A stretch of DNA of 64,000 nucleotides, from NCBI GenBank assembly GCA_947044405.1, contig CAMRHE010000017.1, forward strand, positions 10,198,001-10,262,000, given 5' to 3'. The position numbers and the translations under genes are program-made. The notes beneath the pieces were generated by a model. It saw only the letters and a list, made by a program, of their open reading frames with translations. It was not told the DNA's origin and made no database searches. This DNA is from Leptodactylus fallax. Lineage: Eukaryota > Chordata > Amphibia > Anura > Leptodactylidae. Below are positions 10,001 to 20,373 of this stretch, one piece after another; position 1 is the first letter of the stretch; each line of letters begins with the position of its first letter.

Positions 10001-12700
10001 TGTGCTCTGGCGTCCATCATATCACTGAGCTGCTTACAATCACATTAGTATAACCCTGCATACACGGACAATGGAGAGAGCTGCAAATGTACCGCGGCTT
10101 TTGGTGCCCCTTTTAGCAGGAATGGCTGATGGCACAGACAGTCATCAACTTGACAGGGGAGGGAGGGAGGTGTCGGGCGCACGGCAGCTATCGCTATGGT
10201 AACAGATATTTCCCAATGAGCTGAGCAGCTACTTAACCCCCTGCCTTCTGGAATGGAGAGCTGGCGAGTAGCTTCGCTCTCACGTAAAGCTCTAGAACAA
10301 GCAGAGAGCTGTAGGGTGACGTGTGACTTCATCCTCTCCTCATCTGACGAGTCCCTGTGATCTCACGCTGCGCGGCCTCCTCTCGCACCATGTGCATGTG
10401 ACATTTTGTTTCTGGAACATCATCCAGACAATTATTTCTCTCTGTCGGGTAGGAGGAACGATGACGTTCTTTGCTTGTACAGTCAGCATAATCTGCCATG
10501 CACCAGCTTCACTTTAGCTGCTCACGGTTTGATCACTTTAGTCAGCAAAGACTGATTAAATTAGCACGGCGCCGGAGAGCGAATCGGATTTACACGGCAC
10601 ACCGCGAGAGGAAATCCTTAGCGTGCAGTAAATCGGAGAAATGGCACGTATGGTGCATATTCCCTGGCAAAAAAAAGAGACCTGTAGTGAGGCCAGAAGT
10701 ATATGAGCATCAATGTCGGGCATCCAGGCCATTAGTCTATATTAGGCGGTATTCAGACAGCCATAATACATCCGTATTATATGGCCTGCAAATTCTGTCC
10801 CAGCCGCAGATCCCTATGATGTTGCCAGTTTGTATCTCTACATCCCCAGCCAGGACAGGACTTGCAGCTATAATACAGACCACAAACCACGCATATTGTG
10901 GGTTACGTATTACATGTATTGTGGGTATATGAATGCGGCCTTAGGGTATAATCACACATCGCTGTCTTATGGCGGTTTTTGCAGTAGTTTTCACAAGACC
11001 AAAGCATTTTGCAGCAAAAAAAAATAGGGACATGACCACCACATGTGGTGCTAACACACCCCTTGTTGTCTCTGGGATATCACATATTGCTACAAAGCCA
11101 AAATGTATTGCCCCATGACCTTATATGTCCCACCCACCACATACTGCTAGATCCCCGGTATGGTCATTACTTGGTTCTACCATTGTAACCGTAGTCATTG
11201 CAGCTTTCCCTCCTCCCATACTAAATGAGTTCCTACAACACAAATCCCTGCAGAAACCTACTTGAGCATGCCGCCATATTGTACACCCCCAGTCCTTAAG
11301 AGGTTCTCCCAAGATTTATAATGATCCACGCACCATTGTGTAGGTTATAAGTGAGTGGTAGATGTCTGACAACTGGGACACCACCAATTACTAGAACATG
11401 GGGTTTCGTATGCCCCCTATTAGTGCGAGTATACGCACTCAGGTACAGCAGTCCCATACAGTTGAATGACGCAGCAGCGTGCAGGCTCGACTACCAGCCT
11501 ATTCAAAAAGGGGGGGACAGGACCCTTGTTGTTGTGATCAGTGAGGGTACCAGCAGTCAGACCTCCTACCGATCAGACCCATTCTGTGGATAGATAAGTG
11601 TGACTCTTTGGAGAACCCCTTTTAATGTGTACATTCACCTGATCGGTACATACATGATACAGGAATGTTAAAGGGGTTTGCTGACCTGTCCTCAGGTGAG
11701 CGCTGCTTCATAGGCCAGAGACATCTGATTCATTTGTCATCTGGCTTGTTTGCAGCTCAAGTGAATGGGGATGAGTTGCAATACTGAGCACAGCCACTAA
11801 GCAGTGTATGGTGCTGTGCAGCTAGTCAGTGAAGAGGCCGCAGCACTCACCCAATCCATGCGGTTTCTTCTAGAGTTTGGCCTTCTCATTACTGTGCCTG
11901 GCATCCAGCTGAAAAGGACATTGCGGGAAGAGAGTCCTGTTCTCAGCCAGTGGTCACTGCCGAGGACATGCACCATATTTACGGGTTGTCTTCTCAAGGC
12001 TCCTCCTAAAGTGTTTGTTTCAGTTGGATGCCAGGCCTAGTATGGAGTTGTAGATTATTATTGATGGGTTTTTTGCCTGTGGAGACAGGAGGTGACTCCA
12101 GGAATGGAATGCTATCTTCCCTTATCTTAAAGGGGTATTCTAGTCTGAAGCATTTCTTATTACTAAATACTAGACCGGTGGGTGTCTGATCTCTGGAACC
12201 CCCACTGCTCGGCAAAATGGTGGGCAGCCGAGTGCTGTGCTTAAGGGTTTCCTAGAGGACCAGTTGCGAAAAAAAAAAAGTACGACTTGACAGCGTGATG
12301 AGTGACCGAGAAGCCCAAAGTGTGTGGCGGCCTCTGGTTGTTAAGAGAATTGTACTCAGTATTGTAAATGTCACTGTGCTCCTCAGTTATCCAGGCACTC
12401 GACTAGTAATGTCTGCAGGGAAATAAGCGCTGGCTGAGCAGTGAATCTGTTGAATCTGAATCTTTGTTTTTTGTGTGTGTGTGTTTTTTTTCACTGTAAC
12501 ATAGAAATATCCATCTGGGTCATTGCAGTTGCAAGCGTCCGATAGTCAAGACAACCCCCTTAGGGCGCGTTGGCCCCGCAGGCCGCTTCTTGTCGTGTAC
12601 TACTGCTGAAGTGACTGCGGGGTCGGTGCAGGAGATTTCACATTACATTTGCTTCATGTCGTCTCTCTCTCTTGTTTTCCAGCCAAAGGCTCGTCCCTGA
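813..12700 (+). CDS. ATXN7: ATXN7 (ataxin-7), C-terminal ~710 residues, 8 coding exons
   Basis: Ataxin-7 is a subunit of the SAGA histone acetyltransferase complex and anchors its H2B deubiquitinase module (USP22, ATXN7L3, ENY2). The coding pieces are 813-1071, 2209-2474, 3457-3539, 3830-4098, 5361-5559, 5659-5780, 7671-8586 and 12683-12700. Every junction has GT-AG sites and the phases join without a break. Recognised parts in order are the ERRH end of the first zinc finger, the SCA7 domain (DREFDPDIHCG then TRSLTCKTHS), the third conserved block (GSRQIGRGYYVFD), a KKRK nuclear-localisation-type motif, a Ser-rich region with RMSVVMNSSDSTLSLGPF, and the C-terminus HQPKARP. The start codon, the polyglutamine tract that expands in human SCA7 and most of zinc finger 1 lie upstream of the window. 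Identity comes from recalled human ataxin-7 sequence plus the PSMD6 and PRICKLE2 neighbours; I consider it near certain. Confidence 0.97.
1072..2208 (+). other. ATXN7: ATXN7 intron with repeat fragments
   Basis: This is a GTAAGT...CCCCAG intron. About 1500-1740 resembles the interior and one arm of the 'AAAGGGGTTTTCC' foldback family. About 1795-1965 is one of three dispersed copies of a repeat whose core reads TCCCCTGTGGTGGCGCTG. No coding sequence is seen. Confidence 0.6.
2209..2474 (+). CDS. ATXN7: ATXN7 exon, Ser/Pro linker before the SCA7 domain
   Basis: The acceptor follows a C-rich tract (AG at 2207-2208) and the donor GTATTT begins at 2475. The first base completes ATA (Ile), followed by MTPSVKVEKMHTIPK, matching the ataxin-7 MTPSVKVEK segment. 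It continues through SIPKPPLPSPGQIPNGKG and ends HLHKRLS, leaving a single G for the next codon. It is a Pro/Ser-rich linker with no known fold. Nuclear localisation is inferred from the family. Confidence 0.95.
2475..3456 (+). other. ATXN7: ATXN7 intron
   Basis: This is a GTATTT...GTACAG intron. It holds a one-ended fragment (about 3165-3180, ending CCTCTTTAAAG) of the palindromic 'AGAGGACCTTTCACC' family and a T17 run near 3378-3394. No coding sequence or RNA gene is seen. Confidence 0.6.
3457..3539 (+). CDS. ATXN7: ATXN7 exon, first half of the SCA7 zinc-binding domain
   Basis: The acceptor is TACAG at 3452-3456 and the donor GTGAGT begins at 3540. With the G carried over it encodes 28 residues, starting DREFDPDIHCG and ending SLTCK. 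The cysteines follow the C-X10-C-X5-C spacing of the SCA7 zinc-binding motif, whose histidine ligand is in the next exon. In ataxin-7 this domain binds nucleosomes through H2A/H2B. All three cysteines are present. Confidence 0.97.
3830..4098 (+). CDS. ATXN7: ATXN7 exon, second half of the SCA7 domain plus Pro/Gln linker
   Basis: The acceptor is CCTCTAG (AG 3828-3829) and the donor GTGCGG begins at 4099. It starts THSLGYRRAVQGRKKGFD, supplying the histidine ligand (C-X2-H across the junction) and the basic helix region of the SCA7 domain. VLLAEHKSKTREKELLR follows, then a Gln/Pro/Ser-rich linker containing a run of five glutamines encoded by CAG and CAA (3946-3960). It leaves AG of an Arg codon at the donor. 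The Q5 run is not the disease-associated polyglutamine tract, which is N-terminal. Confidence 0.96.
4099..5360 (+). other. ATXN7: ATXN7 intron with hairpin and duplicated repeat fragment
   Basis: An 18-nt inverted repeat with 16 matches sits at 4385-4402 and 4432-4449 (CTGTGCAGG(G/A)AACTG type). Two related non-coding segments, about 4836-4990 and 5128-5245, both carry a GTG(C)CGGGAGCTTT(T)CC-like stretch followed by ACGTGAACAG-type sequence. An A-rich run lies at about 4615-4658. No exon is recognised. Confidence 0.6.
5361..5559 (+). CDS. ATXN7: ATXN7 exon, acidic Ser/Pro region
   Basis: The acceptor is TCTCCAG (ends 5360) and the donor GTAAGT begins at 5560. The first G completes Arg, then PSGYPAQHSGNAPNGSPSVH. 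The exon continues with the family-typical SSRLSSDEGEGDEKEES and EKLDCHYSDHHP. It ends in phase 0. This acidic linker joins the SCA7 domain to the third conserved block. Confidence 0.95.
5659..5780 (+). CDS. ATXN7: ATXN7 exon, third conserved block
   Basis: The acceptor is TTCACAG (AG 5657-5658) and the donor GTAGGT begins at 5781. It encodes FCSFGSRQIGRGYYVFD, then KRWDHIRCALNFMVDKHLN, the strongly conserved C-terminal block shared by ataxin-7 orthologues. It leaves AG of an Arg codon at the donor. It is the second most recognisable part of the protein after the SCA7 domain. Confidence 0.97.
5781..7670 (+). other. ATXN7: ATXN7 intron with repeat fragments
   Basis: About 5944-6060 begins with a 'AAAGGGAATCTGTCAGCTCC' unit related to the one at 17996. 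About 6477-6515 is one end of the AGAGGACCTTTCA palindromic family (CTTTCATGTCC variant). The rest appears as degenerate intron. No coding potential is supported. Confidence 0.6.
7671..8586 (+). CDS. ATXN7: ATXN7 large exon, Ser-rich C-terminal region
   Basis: This 916-nt exon has acceptor TTTGCCAG (ends 7670) and donor GTAAGA at 8587. It reads KIPPASSSSSTHAPHRTST, then SMQSRQVSSSAATPSVLSS, then SGSGKKRKNNSPP with a basic nuclear-localisation-type motif. ESFRKNCVVNSG, HDQSGRGPPTGNPAESIKR and MSVVMNSSDSTLSLGPF are close to human. After a second basic cluster (GKKRKSS) it ends NSLRHQ in phase 0. The open frame extends a few codons upstream of 7671, but that part is the polypyrimidine tract and not coding. 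Much of this region is predicted disordered from composition. Confidence 0.97.
8587..12682 (+). other. ATXN7: ATXN7 last coding intron (4.1 kb)
   Basis: This intron separates the large exon from the 18-nt terminal coding piece. It carries several repeat pieces: an ACAACTCCCAGCATTC-type segment near 8868, a foldback of the 'TTCACAC/GTGTGAA' type at about 10748-10945, and degenerate AAAGGGGTT-family pieces around 11340-11630 and 12130-12250. About 9540-9940 contains overlapping ORFs of up to 140 codons with no recognisable domain. About 10040-10360 looks unique and GC-balanced. No exon with ataxin-7 similarity was seen. Confidence 0.55.
12683..12700 (+). CDS. ATXN7: ATXN7 terminal coding segment (PKARP, stop)
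   Basis: After a CTTGTTTTCCAG acceptor (AG 12681-12682) the sequence CCAAAGGCTCGTCCCTGA encodes P-K-A-R-P and stop. This joins the phase-0 end of the large exon (NSLRHQ) to give ...HQPKARP, the C-terminus I recall for the human 892-residue isoform. The match in phase, residues and acceptor quality makes this assignment firm despite its short length. Confidence 0.93.
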   Translation, partial: PKARP

Positions 12701-13312
12701 CACTTGTTATTACACGAACTGGACAAGTACGGTAACAATCACAAACCTCCAGCTGGCTCTGTGGGCTCCAAGATGCCTTTGAGTTTTCTCAACCTTTTTT
12801 CCGTGGTCCTCAGGTGTGTGGAGTGTTTCTGAAATTTGTCAGCTGGACAAGGAAATTCCCCCCCACCCCCCTTTCTTCCCAAAGCCATGTCTGTAGCAGT
12901 CAGTCCCATCGCCGCTTCTATCAGTGTTAGTGGACTGAGCCGCTTGCTACAAACCTGTGAGATTTTTCATTTTTGCGTTGAGCGCGAGCTTACATCCTCC
13001 GGCCCGGGCACGAGAGAGAGAAAGAGAGAGAAACTTCACTGTAACTTTCTGACAGGAATGACGTCTTCTGCTGCCCATCAGTGTGGACACGACCGACCAC
13101 CACCAGAGGAATATGGCTTTATTCTTTTTACAGCAATGCTCCAGTGAAAAAAAAAAAGAACTACTAAAATAGCACAATTACAAAAAAAAATAAAATATAT
13201 AAAAAAAATAATAATAATAAAGACTGTCATGGGCTGGCCGGCCTTTTTCCAGGTTACACATGCTAAGAAGCTTTGAGGAGTTTTAATGTCAATAATATTT
13301 TCTCAGAATGAC

Positions 13313-13316
<4 letters not shown>

Positions 13317-13342
<26 letters not shown>
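13317..13342. repeat. (TA)n microsatellite
   Basis: A run of TA dinucleotides about 13 units long in the presumed ATXN7 3' UTR. A second TATA-rich stretch lies at about 14055-14085. Confidence 0.9.
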
Positions 13343-13347
<5 letters not shown>

Positions 13348-14603
13348 TTTATTTTTTTTTTTTTCTAAAAAATACGAAAATTTTTGATTTTGAAAGTTTT
13401 ACTGTGATTGTAATGGTATAAACCAAATCGAGCAAAAATATTTGGGAAGGCTCCAAAGATCACCACCTGGTTAGAAGTGATGGTTATTGAATGGTTGTGC
13501 CGCATTCCCTGTCCATACTGTCACCCGTCAGCTGCCCGGCAGACATTTTTATTTGCAGATGGGCCACGTTATTCCTAAGACATACTGCAAAATTGGCGGT
13601 CCTGTCCTCCTACACCCATCAGCCATGTTTCATGTAGATCCATAGTCTGTGACGGGGAGACAAAGCTTTCATGCCTTTAAAGTGTTAATGCCGGTGGACA
13701 TTTTGGCAAGGCCTCCATGTCTGCCGGCTACTAATATCATTAACTATGGGTTTGTGCATGGACAGCCTTACTTCAGCAGATCTACTTTATTGATGCATTT
13801 CCAGGAGGAACAACCGTGTAATGACAGTAAAACTTTTATGGGGAATACAATTATTTAGTAAGATGGACATGTCCGGCGAGGTGACGCAGCGTTCAGTAGT
13901 GTTACTTATACAGAATTATATCCACATTTTGTAATATATTTACATGATCTTTTTTCTGCTTTTGGTTTGTTCCCTGTGCAGCATATAAAAATGATATATT
14001 ATCACCTGGAAACCGGTAACAAGCTGTCGCTGTTGATGGATCTTATTATGGAATATTATATATATTATATATATATATTATAGTAATAGCTGGGGCCATC
14101 ACCCAGGATAACGCGGCTATGCTGTACAATAACAGGAGTAATTCCTTACCAATCCTCTGGTGCCGATGTTTCCCCGGTTCCCTGCCAGTCTCTGTCTACC
14201 GTGCTGCGGTGATGACGTGTAGACACAAGGTGACCGCTGCGGCCACAATGGTGGAGACACGCTAGAGACTGGCAGAGGACCAAGGAAGTGTCAGCACTGA
14301 AACAGGAGTCATGTTCACACAGTAAAGTTTTGGTACAGACTTTTTTGGCAGGGGGAGGCTTATAATGATTTCCTTTCTGCCTCTCCCTTAGGATCCACAC
14401 TTGGATCATACCATTATTATAATGGCGGGAAGGGATTTACTAACGCTGCTATGCTAGAAAACTGTCATGGCAGTGGCACATAGCTTTCTTCTATGCCATA
14501 TCTGCTGGTTTTTTTGGCTTGCTCGCCACTTTTTAAGATGGTGAGCAGGGCAGGAATCTTAGCAGGCTGTGGTGAGGATGCCTATGCGAGTTATACACCA
14601 GTC

Positions 14604-14921
14604 TTAAAGGGATTGTTCCGTTATGGGCCCTTATCCTCTATCCAAGTGTCCAATCGCTGGGGTCCCAATCGCAGGGTACGCCAATGATCAGGAGGACGGG
14701 GGACCAAAAGTCCTCCTAAGGCCTCCTTGTGAATGAGTACCAGTGCGCTTGTGTGACTTCCAGGACTGTAATCCCCGGCGGCGCCTGCAGCCCCATAGTA
14801 AGGAGTGCTGGTCATGCAAGTGCACTGGTGCTCCATTCATGGAACGGGCCCCCAGCAATCGGACACTTACCCCTGTGCGGTGGATAGGAGCTAAGTGTCC
14901 ATAACAGGACAACCCCTTTAA
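14604..14921. repeat. TTAA-bounded foldback element (AAAGGGGTT family)
   Basis: TTAA occurs at both ends (14604-14607 and 14918-14921). The arms TTAAAGGGATTGTTCCGTTA on the left and the reverse complement TTAAAGGGGTTGTCCTGTTA on the right pair for over 70 bp, including GTGTCC(A)ATCG and GGATAGGAG/CTCTATCC parts. It has no coding capacity. TTAA ends are typical of piggyBac-type insertion, but no transposase is visible. Confidence 0.75.
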
Positions 14922-17121
14922 TGAATTCCCCAAAATCTATATATGGGGGCAGTGGATTTTTTTCCTTGCCGTATACTTTGTTCCCCTGGTAAAAAGTGTT
15001 GCTAGGGGCGGCAATAAACCTGCATGAGCAGCCATCTATAGTGTAGCATGGTGCACGTGTACCAGACTGCAGGGGGCAGTCTCACAGCCTTCATAGGACA
15101 TCTTAAGTATGACTGATCCGTCAAGAGCAGCTTGTTGACAGTTTCCAGGTAGTAACAGGAGAACATCCACATAGGTAATGAAAATATATTACAAAAATGC
15201 TAAATTTTACATTTTCTGAGTAATGGAGAGGTCTCCACCTTCTATAGAAGGTCCGAAGGAGGCAAAAATAGCAGTCGTACATTATTATGTCCCCAGAAAC
15301 CTAGAATACTTGTATCTTAAGACTAAAACTGGAATTTCATTCTTCTGCCTAGAGCAGCCAATCCAATTCCAGCTCTCATTTGTCTGGGACAAGTGTGAAA
15401 ATGAAAGCTGCAATCTGATTGGTTGCTAAGGCTGCACACTATTGACAAGGCTGTTGTCAAGGATTAATTAACTAATTAATGGCTGCTTTCCTCCTAAATC
15501 AAGGCAATTGATTGAGCAGTTTTCAATATCTGTAATTTTCCCTAATTCATTTAGATACAGTTCTGGGAACCTTTTCTTGTACATTTTGTTACATTTCTTA
15601 GAATTTTTTTGATAACCATTACACTATAGTCCTGTGTGAACCAGGCCCAAGTACATAGAGATATCCAGTGTAAAATATTTGTATTCTCCATAATATAAAA
15701 ATTCTGGAGCATCTTTTCTTATAACTCTGTTGTACCGTTCCTCTGTTATTCCCCTTGTCAATTTATTCATAAGTTTCTAAGAGGCAGTTAACGTTCCCCT
15801 TGTTGAAGGGGTCTGTTCCTACAGCAAGGCCCTGTTCACACAGCAGAACCCATCGCTGATTTTGCAGCGGATTCTGCCCCAAAATCCACATCAGACACTG
15901 CCTTGCATTGTTGTTAATGGGAGAGACAGATCAGTCCAGGGCACTAAAAATATGAGCCCTGTTCGATCTGGCCGCATCCCCATAGGCCCATTTATCTGGT
16001 CTTAATTGGCAGCGGAAAGCTGAGACAGAATTACATTTTCAGGAGGAATAACAGAGGAACACATAACAGCGTTTTAAAAAAAGATGACTCGGAATTGCCC
16101 CATTGGAAAGTATTCGAAACCAGACATGTCAGACTCAGGAGAGGTGGCAACTCCCCTTAAAATGCCATGTAATGTCTATGGGTAAACATTTTCACACCCA
16201 TTTTAGTTTGTGTGGGGTTTTTTCCCCATTTTTGCTGAAGTAGATTTTTTTTTTTTTTTTCTGGCAAGCGATCCATAGGTGTCAAGTCCGTTATAAGGCC
16301 CATGTGTCGGGGAGCGGCATACACCAGTCCCACATGGTGGCCATATGATTGTATTATATAGGTATTACTTAAAACTCCTACGGTTTCTTTAACCTGAAAA
16401 AAAGAAACTAAAATTACTACGAACAAAAAAAAAAAAAAAATTACCTAAAAACAACAAACCCTACTTTTTGTATCCTTATTTTGGAATTTCTTCTATGATA
16501 TATGAAAAAAACAAACCAAGTATCCCTATTTCAGAAAGCGTATTTTGTTAAAAACAGAAAAAAAAAATGATTGTACATATTGAAATATGTATTTTTGCAC
16601 AGGTCTTTTTTCCCTTCTATCCAGTTTTTGGTACAATTTGAGATCATCTAATATTTATTTGTTAATAAAAGAAAAAATACCTTTTATGATTTGAAGTGAT
16701 TCACTGCCAAGCCGATCTAACATGCCGGATAATCTGCGATTCTACGGGCTTTCCTCCATTGTTGCGAGGAGGGCGGGTCCTACTTTGGTATCTATGGAGT
16801 GGATTAATAATTGCCGAGTTGTACGCCATTGCTTTATATTAGAAAAAATTTAATTCAATCTCTCACTGTAGCTATGGGGCTAATGCAGAATTTTATTTTA
16901 TTTTATTTTTTTTGAAAAATGTAATTTAAAAAAAAAAAAAAATTTGTTTTATACCTGTGTGTGCAAACAAGGGCACACGAGTGCTTGTGTGTGATTTCTA
17001 GACCTACCGAGAAAATGAAAGTGCCTGGTTCTAGTTTCCAAGCTGTACTTTTTAGCTTTTCCTTAACACTTGAATGTTCAGTTGTGTTTTGTTTTGTTTT
17101 TTTTTTTTTTTTTTTTCAGAG

Positions 17122-17158
<37 letters not shown>

Positions 17159-17995
17159 ATATCGTGGTTTCTGAAATTTTGTAATAACAGGGATGAAATT
17201 ATTTGTGAATGATTCACGGCAGCATCTAGTACAACCATGTTGCCAAAGGAACCAGTAGGTCGATGAGTGGCCTCTTTTGGCACGGGGTGTAAAAACAAAA
17301 ATTGTCATTGATTTGTTGTCCTACCTGCCACGCGGCGGGTACATTATTATGTCTAGGGTTGGCGACCAACATGTATGTGTAGTGTAGCTAAGGATTTAGG
17401 AATTATTTAAAAAAAAAAAAAAATTTAATAGATTGCTGAATTATTGAAGAAGAAAAAAAGGTCTAAAATATTTTGTATTGAAATAAATTAGATAAAATAA
17501 GCCACATACCTCGCGGAACCTGAGTCTACGTCAGAATTCCTAGCGGAATTTCGTGATCGAATGATGTCTTCCTCTGAGTTCCCTTTGCCAAGAAATTTCT
17601 TTGGTCCCTATGGCCATGTTCTTAAAGGATGGCCTGTTACTATAGATTAGTCGTCTGCAATCTGTGGCTTTCCATGTTGGGAGTTGTTGTACTCCTTAGG
17701 CGGGGGTTGTAGACTACTGTTCTGGCCTAGGATGGCAGACATTTTGTGGTCTCCACGACAAAGCAACTAATTTTGACAAGCCTGTTTCTTAGTTGTTTTG
17801 GTAGACAACAAAATGGCTGCCTATAGTGATAGATTCATGTTAAAGTCGTTGTATGACGCCAAATTTTTTGGTATAGAAACTGCACCGCTTTTGTCTCTGG
17901 GCTGTGTCTAGTATTGCAGCTACTATTAAATATTCAACCTATAGATGAGTGGTGCCTGTTTCTGTAAAAGATTTTAGCCTTGTACAACCACTTTA

Positions 17996-18232
17996 AAGGG
18001 AACCTGTCAGCAGGTATGAGTGCTCAGTAATACTATTGGTAGTGTTATATAAAGAATGGGGAGAGCAATTTAAACATATCATGATTGTTGCATGACTACA
18101 AAATCTATGTTTTAGTACCCCTGGTGCCGTGATCCCAGGAGGTGGCACTGAAACATCCCGCCCTCTTCACCCTGAGTGACGGTTCTAGCATCAAATCAGG
18201 AGATCGCTAGAGCCAAAGGGCTGAGGAACACT
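17996..18232. repeat. Interspersed repeat beginning AAAGGGAACCTGTCAGCAGG
   Basis: The unit starts after TT at about 17996 and runs up to the next TTAA-bounded element. Its opening matches the segment at about 5944 (AAAGGGAATCTGTCAG) and resembles that at about 21826 (GAAAGGGAGTCTATCGGGTC). I recognise this opening as a common frog interspersed repeat, from memory only. Confidence 0.55.
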
Positions 18233-18388
18233 TTAAGGGGTTTTCCAGGCTTTATCACTTGTTAACCTATCCTTAGTAGTAGTAGTCTGACAACCAGGAA
18301 CCCCATGGATCAGCTCTTTGTTGTTCCCTGGTTGTCGCTTCTGTCCTAGGATAGGTCATCAATTGATAAGCCCTGAAAACCTCTTTAA
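18233..18388. repeat. TTAA-bounded foldback element (AAAGGGGTT family), 156 bp
   Basis: TTAA occurs at 18233-18236 and 18385-18388. The left arm AAGGGGTTTTCCAGGCTTTAT pairs with the right arm (reverse complement AAGAGGTTTTCAGGGCTTAT). CCTATCCTTAGTA pairs with TAGGATAGG nearer the centre. Confidence 0.75.
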
Positions 18389-18390
18389 GG

Positions 18391-18560
18391 GCCCATTCAC
18401 ACAGCAGAATCTGCTGCTGATTTTTGAGGTGGATTCTGCCCCAAAATCAGCAGCAGATTCCGCCCTATTACAATGGGAGGCAGAGAGTAGAGCAGGATGC
18501 TGTAGATATAAGCCTCCTGCTCCATCTTATAGCAGAATCGTCCGCCTCAAAGTGTGAATG
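18391..18560. repeat. Foldback repeat of the TTCACA/TGTGAA type
   Basis: It begins GGCCCATTCACACAGCAGAA and ends CAAAGTGTGAATGCAG. It contains short internal palindromes around AATCTGCTGCTGATTTT and AATCAGCAGCAGATTCC. Related copies are at about 15825, 19628, 20038, 22485 and 26405. Confidence 0.6.
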
Positions 18561-19234
18561 CAGAGAGAAATTTTTCGGTCATGCAGCCCATCGCCCACTC
18601 CATCCAATAGAGCTGTTGCTAGTTTTAAGAGGTCAAACCTGCTGACGTCCTCCCACTGAGTACCTAACTGTTCAGGATGTAGGCCGAATGGCGGACCTCA
18701 ACCCCCCTAACCATGAGGACAATGTAGGATGGCGTTCCGTACCACGAGGTTTGCATTACAGGATAACACAAGCACTACAGGTTGTCAATGTGAATGTAGT
18801 TCTTGAGAATCTCCTTGAGTCGCTCTCTTTCTCTCTGTTTCTTCTCTGTACAATGTGTGAATAGTTTTGGGATTTGTACACATAATCGAGCATCTGATCA
18901 GCTGGACTTCTAGGCTGCTGTATAGTTCATGAACAAACCAATGTCATGGGATAGAAATTACTTTGGATATTTAAGAGAAAATCTATAGTTATTTGTTTTG
19001 TAACAAGTTTATGTAAATAAAATAATTTATACTATTTATAAGAAAACAGATTGTGCTTTGCTTTATGACAGGAGGAGTTACCTGTGTCACACTGAGGCAA
19101 TAAATACAGGACTGTTCAACGAACCAAGCCATCGCTGCTTTTTACCATACATGTGCTAATGGAGGTAGTATGAGGGGGGTGAATACGTCCTGGGCTGGGG
19201 AGCTCATTCTATGTCGTCCTGTCTAGAATACCCC

Positions 19235-19405
19235 TACAGCAGGGGTAGGCAACCCTCGGCACTTCAGCTGTTGTAAAACTACAACTCCCAGCATGCATAC
19301 TTGCTCTGCTGTTCTTGGAACTTCCATGGAAGTGAATGGAGCATGTTGGGAGTTGTAGTTTCACAGCAGCTGGAGTGATGAAGGTTGCTGACCCCTGTCC
19401 TACAG
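19235..19405. repeat. Foldback repeat with ACTACAACTCCCAGCATG arms
   Basis: The left arm (CAGGGGTAGGCAACCCTCGG... AACTACAACTCCCAGCATGC) and the right arm (reverse complement CAGGGGTCAGCAACCTTCAT... AACTACAACTCCCAACATGC) pair over about 65 bp around a short central spacer. It is a MITE-like structure with no coding capacity. Confidence 0.75.
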
Positions 19406-19627
19406 GGACTGGAAACGCTGCCATTGGTTTGGGTTATGTCAAGTAGCTGCAACCTGAAAATCGTTGTGTCCATCATATTACAGCTGCCAAGGCTGAATTC
19501 ACACTGCCTTTGCAGTACCTGGTTAGCCTATATGCCCTGCGGAGGTCAAGAGTGTGCCTCAGACTGGAAATTGTCAGTATACCTTTTTATCTGCTGTATG
19601 GAATGGGTTCCCCCTGCTAAATAGACC

Positions 19628-20014
19628 CTAAGGCTATGTTCACACAGGAATTTGGAGCTGATTTTGAGGCGGGCTCCGCTTCAGAATCAGCTCCAAATTC
19701 CACCTGAAATAAGTCTCTATTCATTTTAATGGGAGTCAGGCGTTGAATTTTATTTTTTTTTTTCCTCTCTCTCTTCTAGTTGAATTTTTTTTTTTTTTCT
19801 CCACTAGCGGGGAAAATAAGCTTCAAGCTGTTTTCAGACGGACTCTGCCCGAAAACTCCCATTGAAATGGATGGGGGGTGGAAAATTACTGCCTGGCTGA
19901 TGTGGAATTTGTAAATTCAGCAGCAGACTCCACAGCAGATTGGGTAAATCAGAAAAAAAAATCTGCTTTTGAATTCCTAAATTTTTGAGCTTCTAGGTGT
20001 GAACTTGGCCTAAG
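19628..20014. repeat. Foldback repeat, TAAGGCTATGTTCACAC arms
   Basis: The left end reads TAAGGCTATGTTCACACAGG and the right end GGTGTGAACTTGGCCTAAG, an inverted pair. A second inverted match, GGAGCTGATTTTGAGGC against AGAATCAGCTCC, lies inside. A T-rich stretch at about 19750-19800 interrupts it. Confidence 0.7.
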
Positions 20015-20037
20015 TGATCAGTATAAGGTGATACTTT

Positions 20038-20373
20038 GCCTGTGTTCACACTGCCTTTGACTCTCCCATTGTTCATCTGATTGTCATCCATCGGAGGATC
20101 AGAAATATGGTGTTTTGGGTTTTTTTCTTTTGAATTTCAGTGGGTTGTTTTTGCAGTCAGTTCCCCTCCGTTTCCCTCCAATCCTTCAGACGGGCTCCGC
20201 TCTTGTTGTGGCAGGGAACAAAAATTGTTTTTTTTTTTTAAACATTGAAGTCAATGAATACAGATACAAAGGGAACGTCTATGGTTATAGGGGAAGCTTT
20301 TTGTTCCGTTTTTCCGATACTCTGATGGATCAGAACAATGGAAAGGACAACAGTAGTGTGAACACAGCCTTAC
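20038..20373. repeat. Foldback repeat, GCCTGTGTTCACACT arms
   Basis: The left arm GCCTGTGTTCACACTGCC... CCCATTGTTC pairs with the right arm GAACAATGG... AGTAGTGTGAACACAGCC. Arm similarity extends about 60 bp (CATCGGA and TCCGATA parts). It belongs to the same general type as the elements at 19628 and 22485. Confidence 0.7.

Larger units (their letters stand above)
12701..19045 (+). other. ATXN7: Probable ATXN7 3' UTR with alternative polyadenylation signals
   Basis: Sequence after the stop has AT-rich, T-run-rich UTR character. AATAAA hexamers occur at 13216-13221, 16664-16669, 17482-17487 and 19016-19021; the last is followed by a T/A-rich stretch suggesting cleavage near 19035-19045. It also contains a TA dinucleotide run (about 13317-13342), long T runs (about 17096-17154), a TTAA-bounded foldback at 14604-14921 and repeat-derived sequence at about 17996-18560. 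The true 3' end cannot be decided from sequence alone; a shorter transcript ending near 17500 is also plausible. Confidence 0.45.

Noticed and set aside
813..12700. Search for the SCA7 polyglutamine expansion
   Set aside because: The CAG tract lies in an N-terminal exon outside the window; only a five-Gln run is present here.
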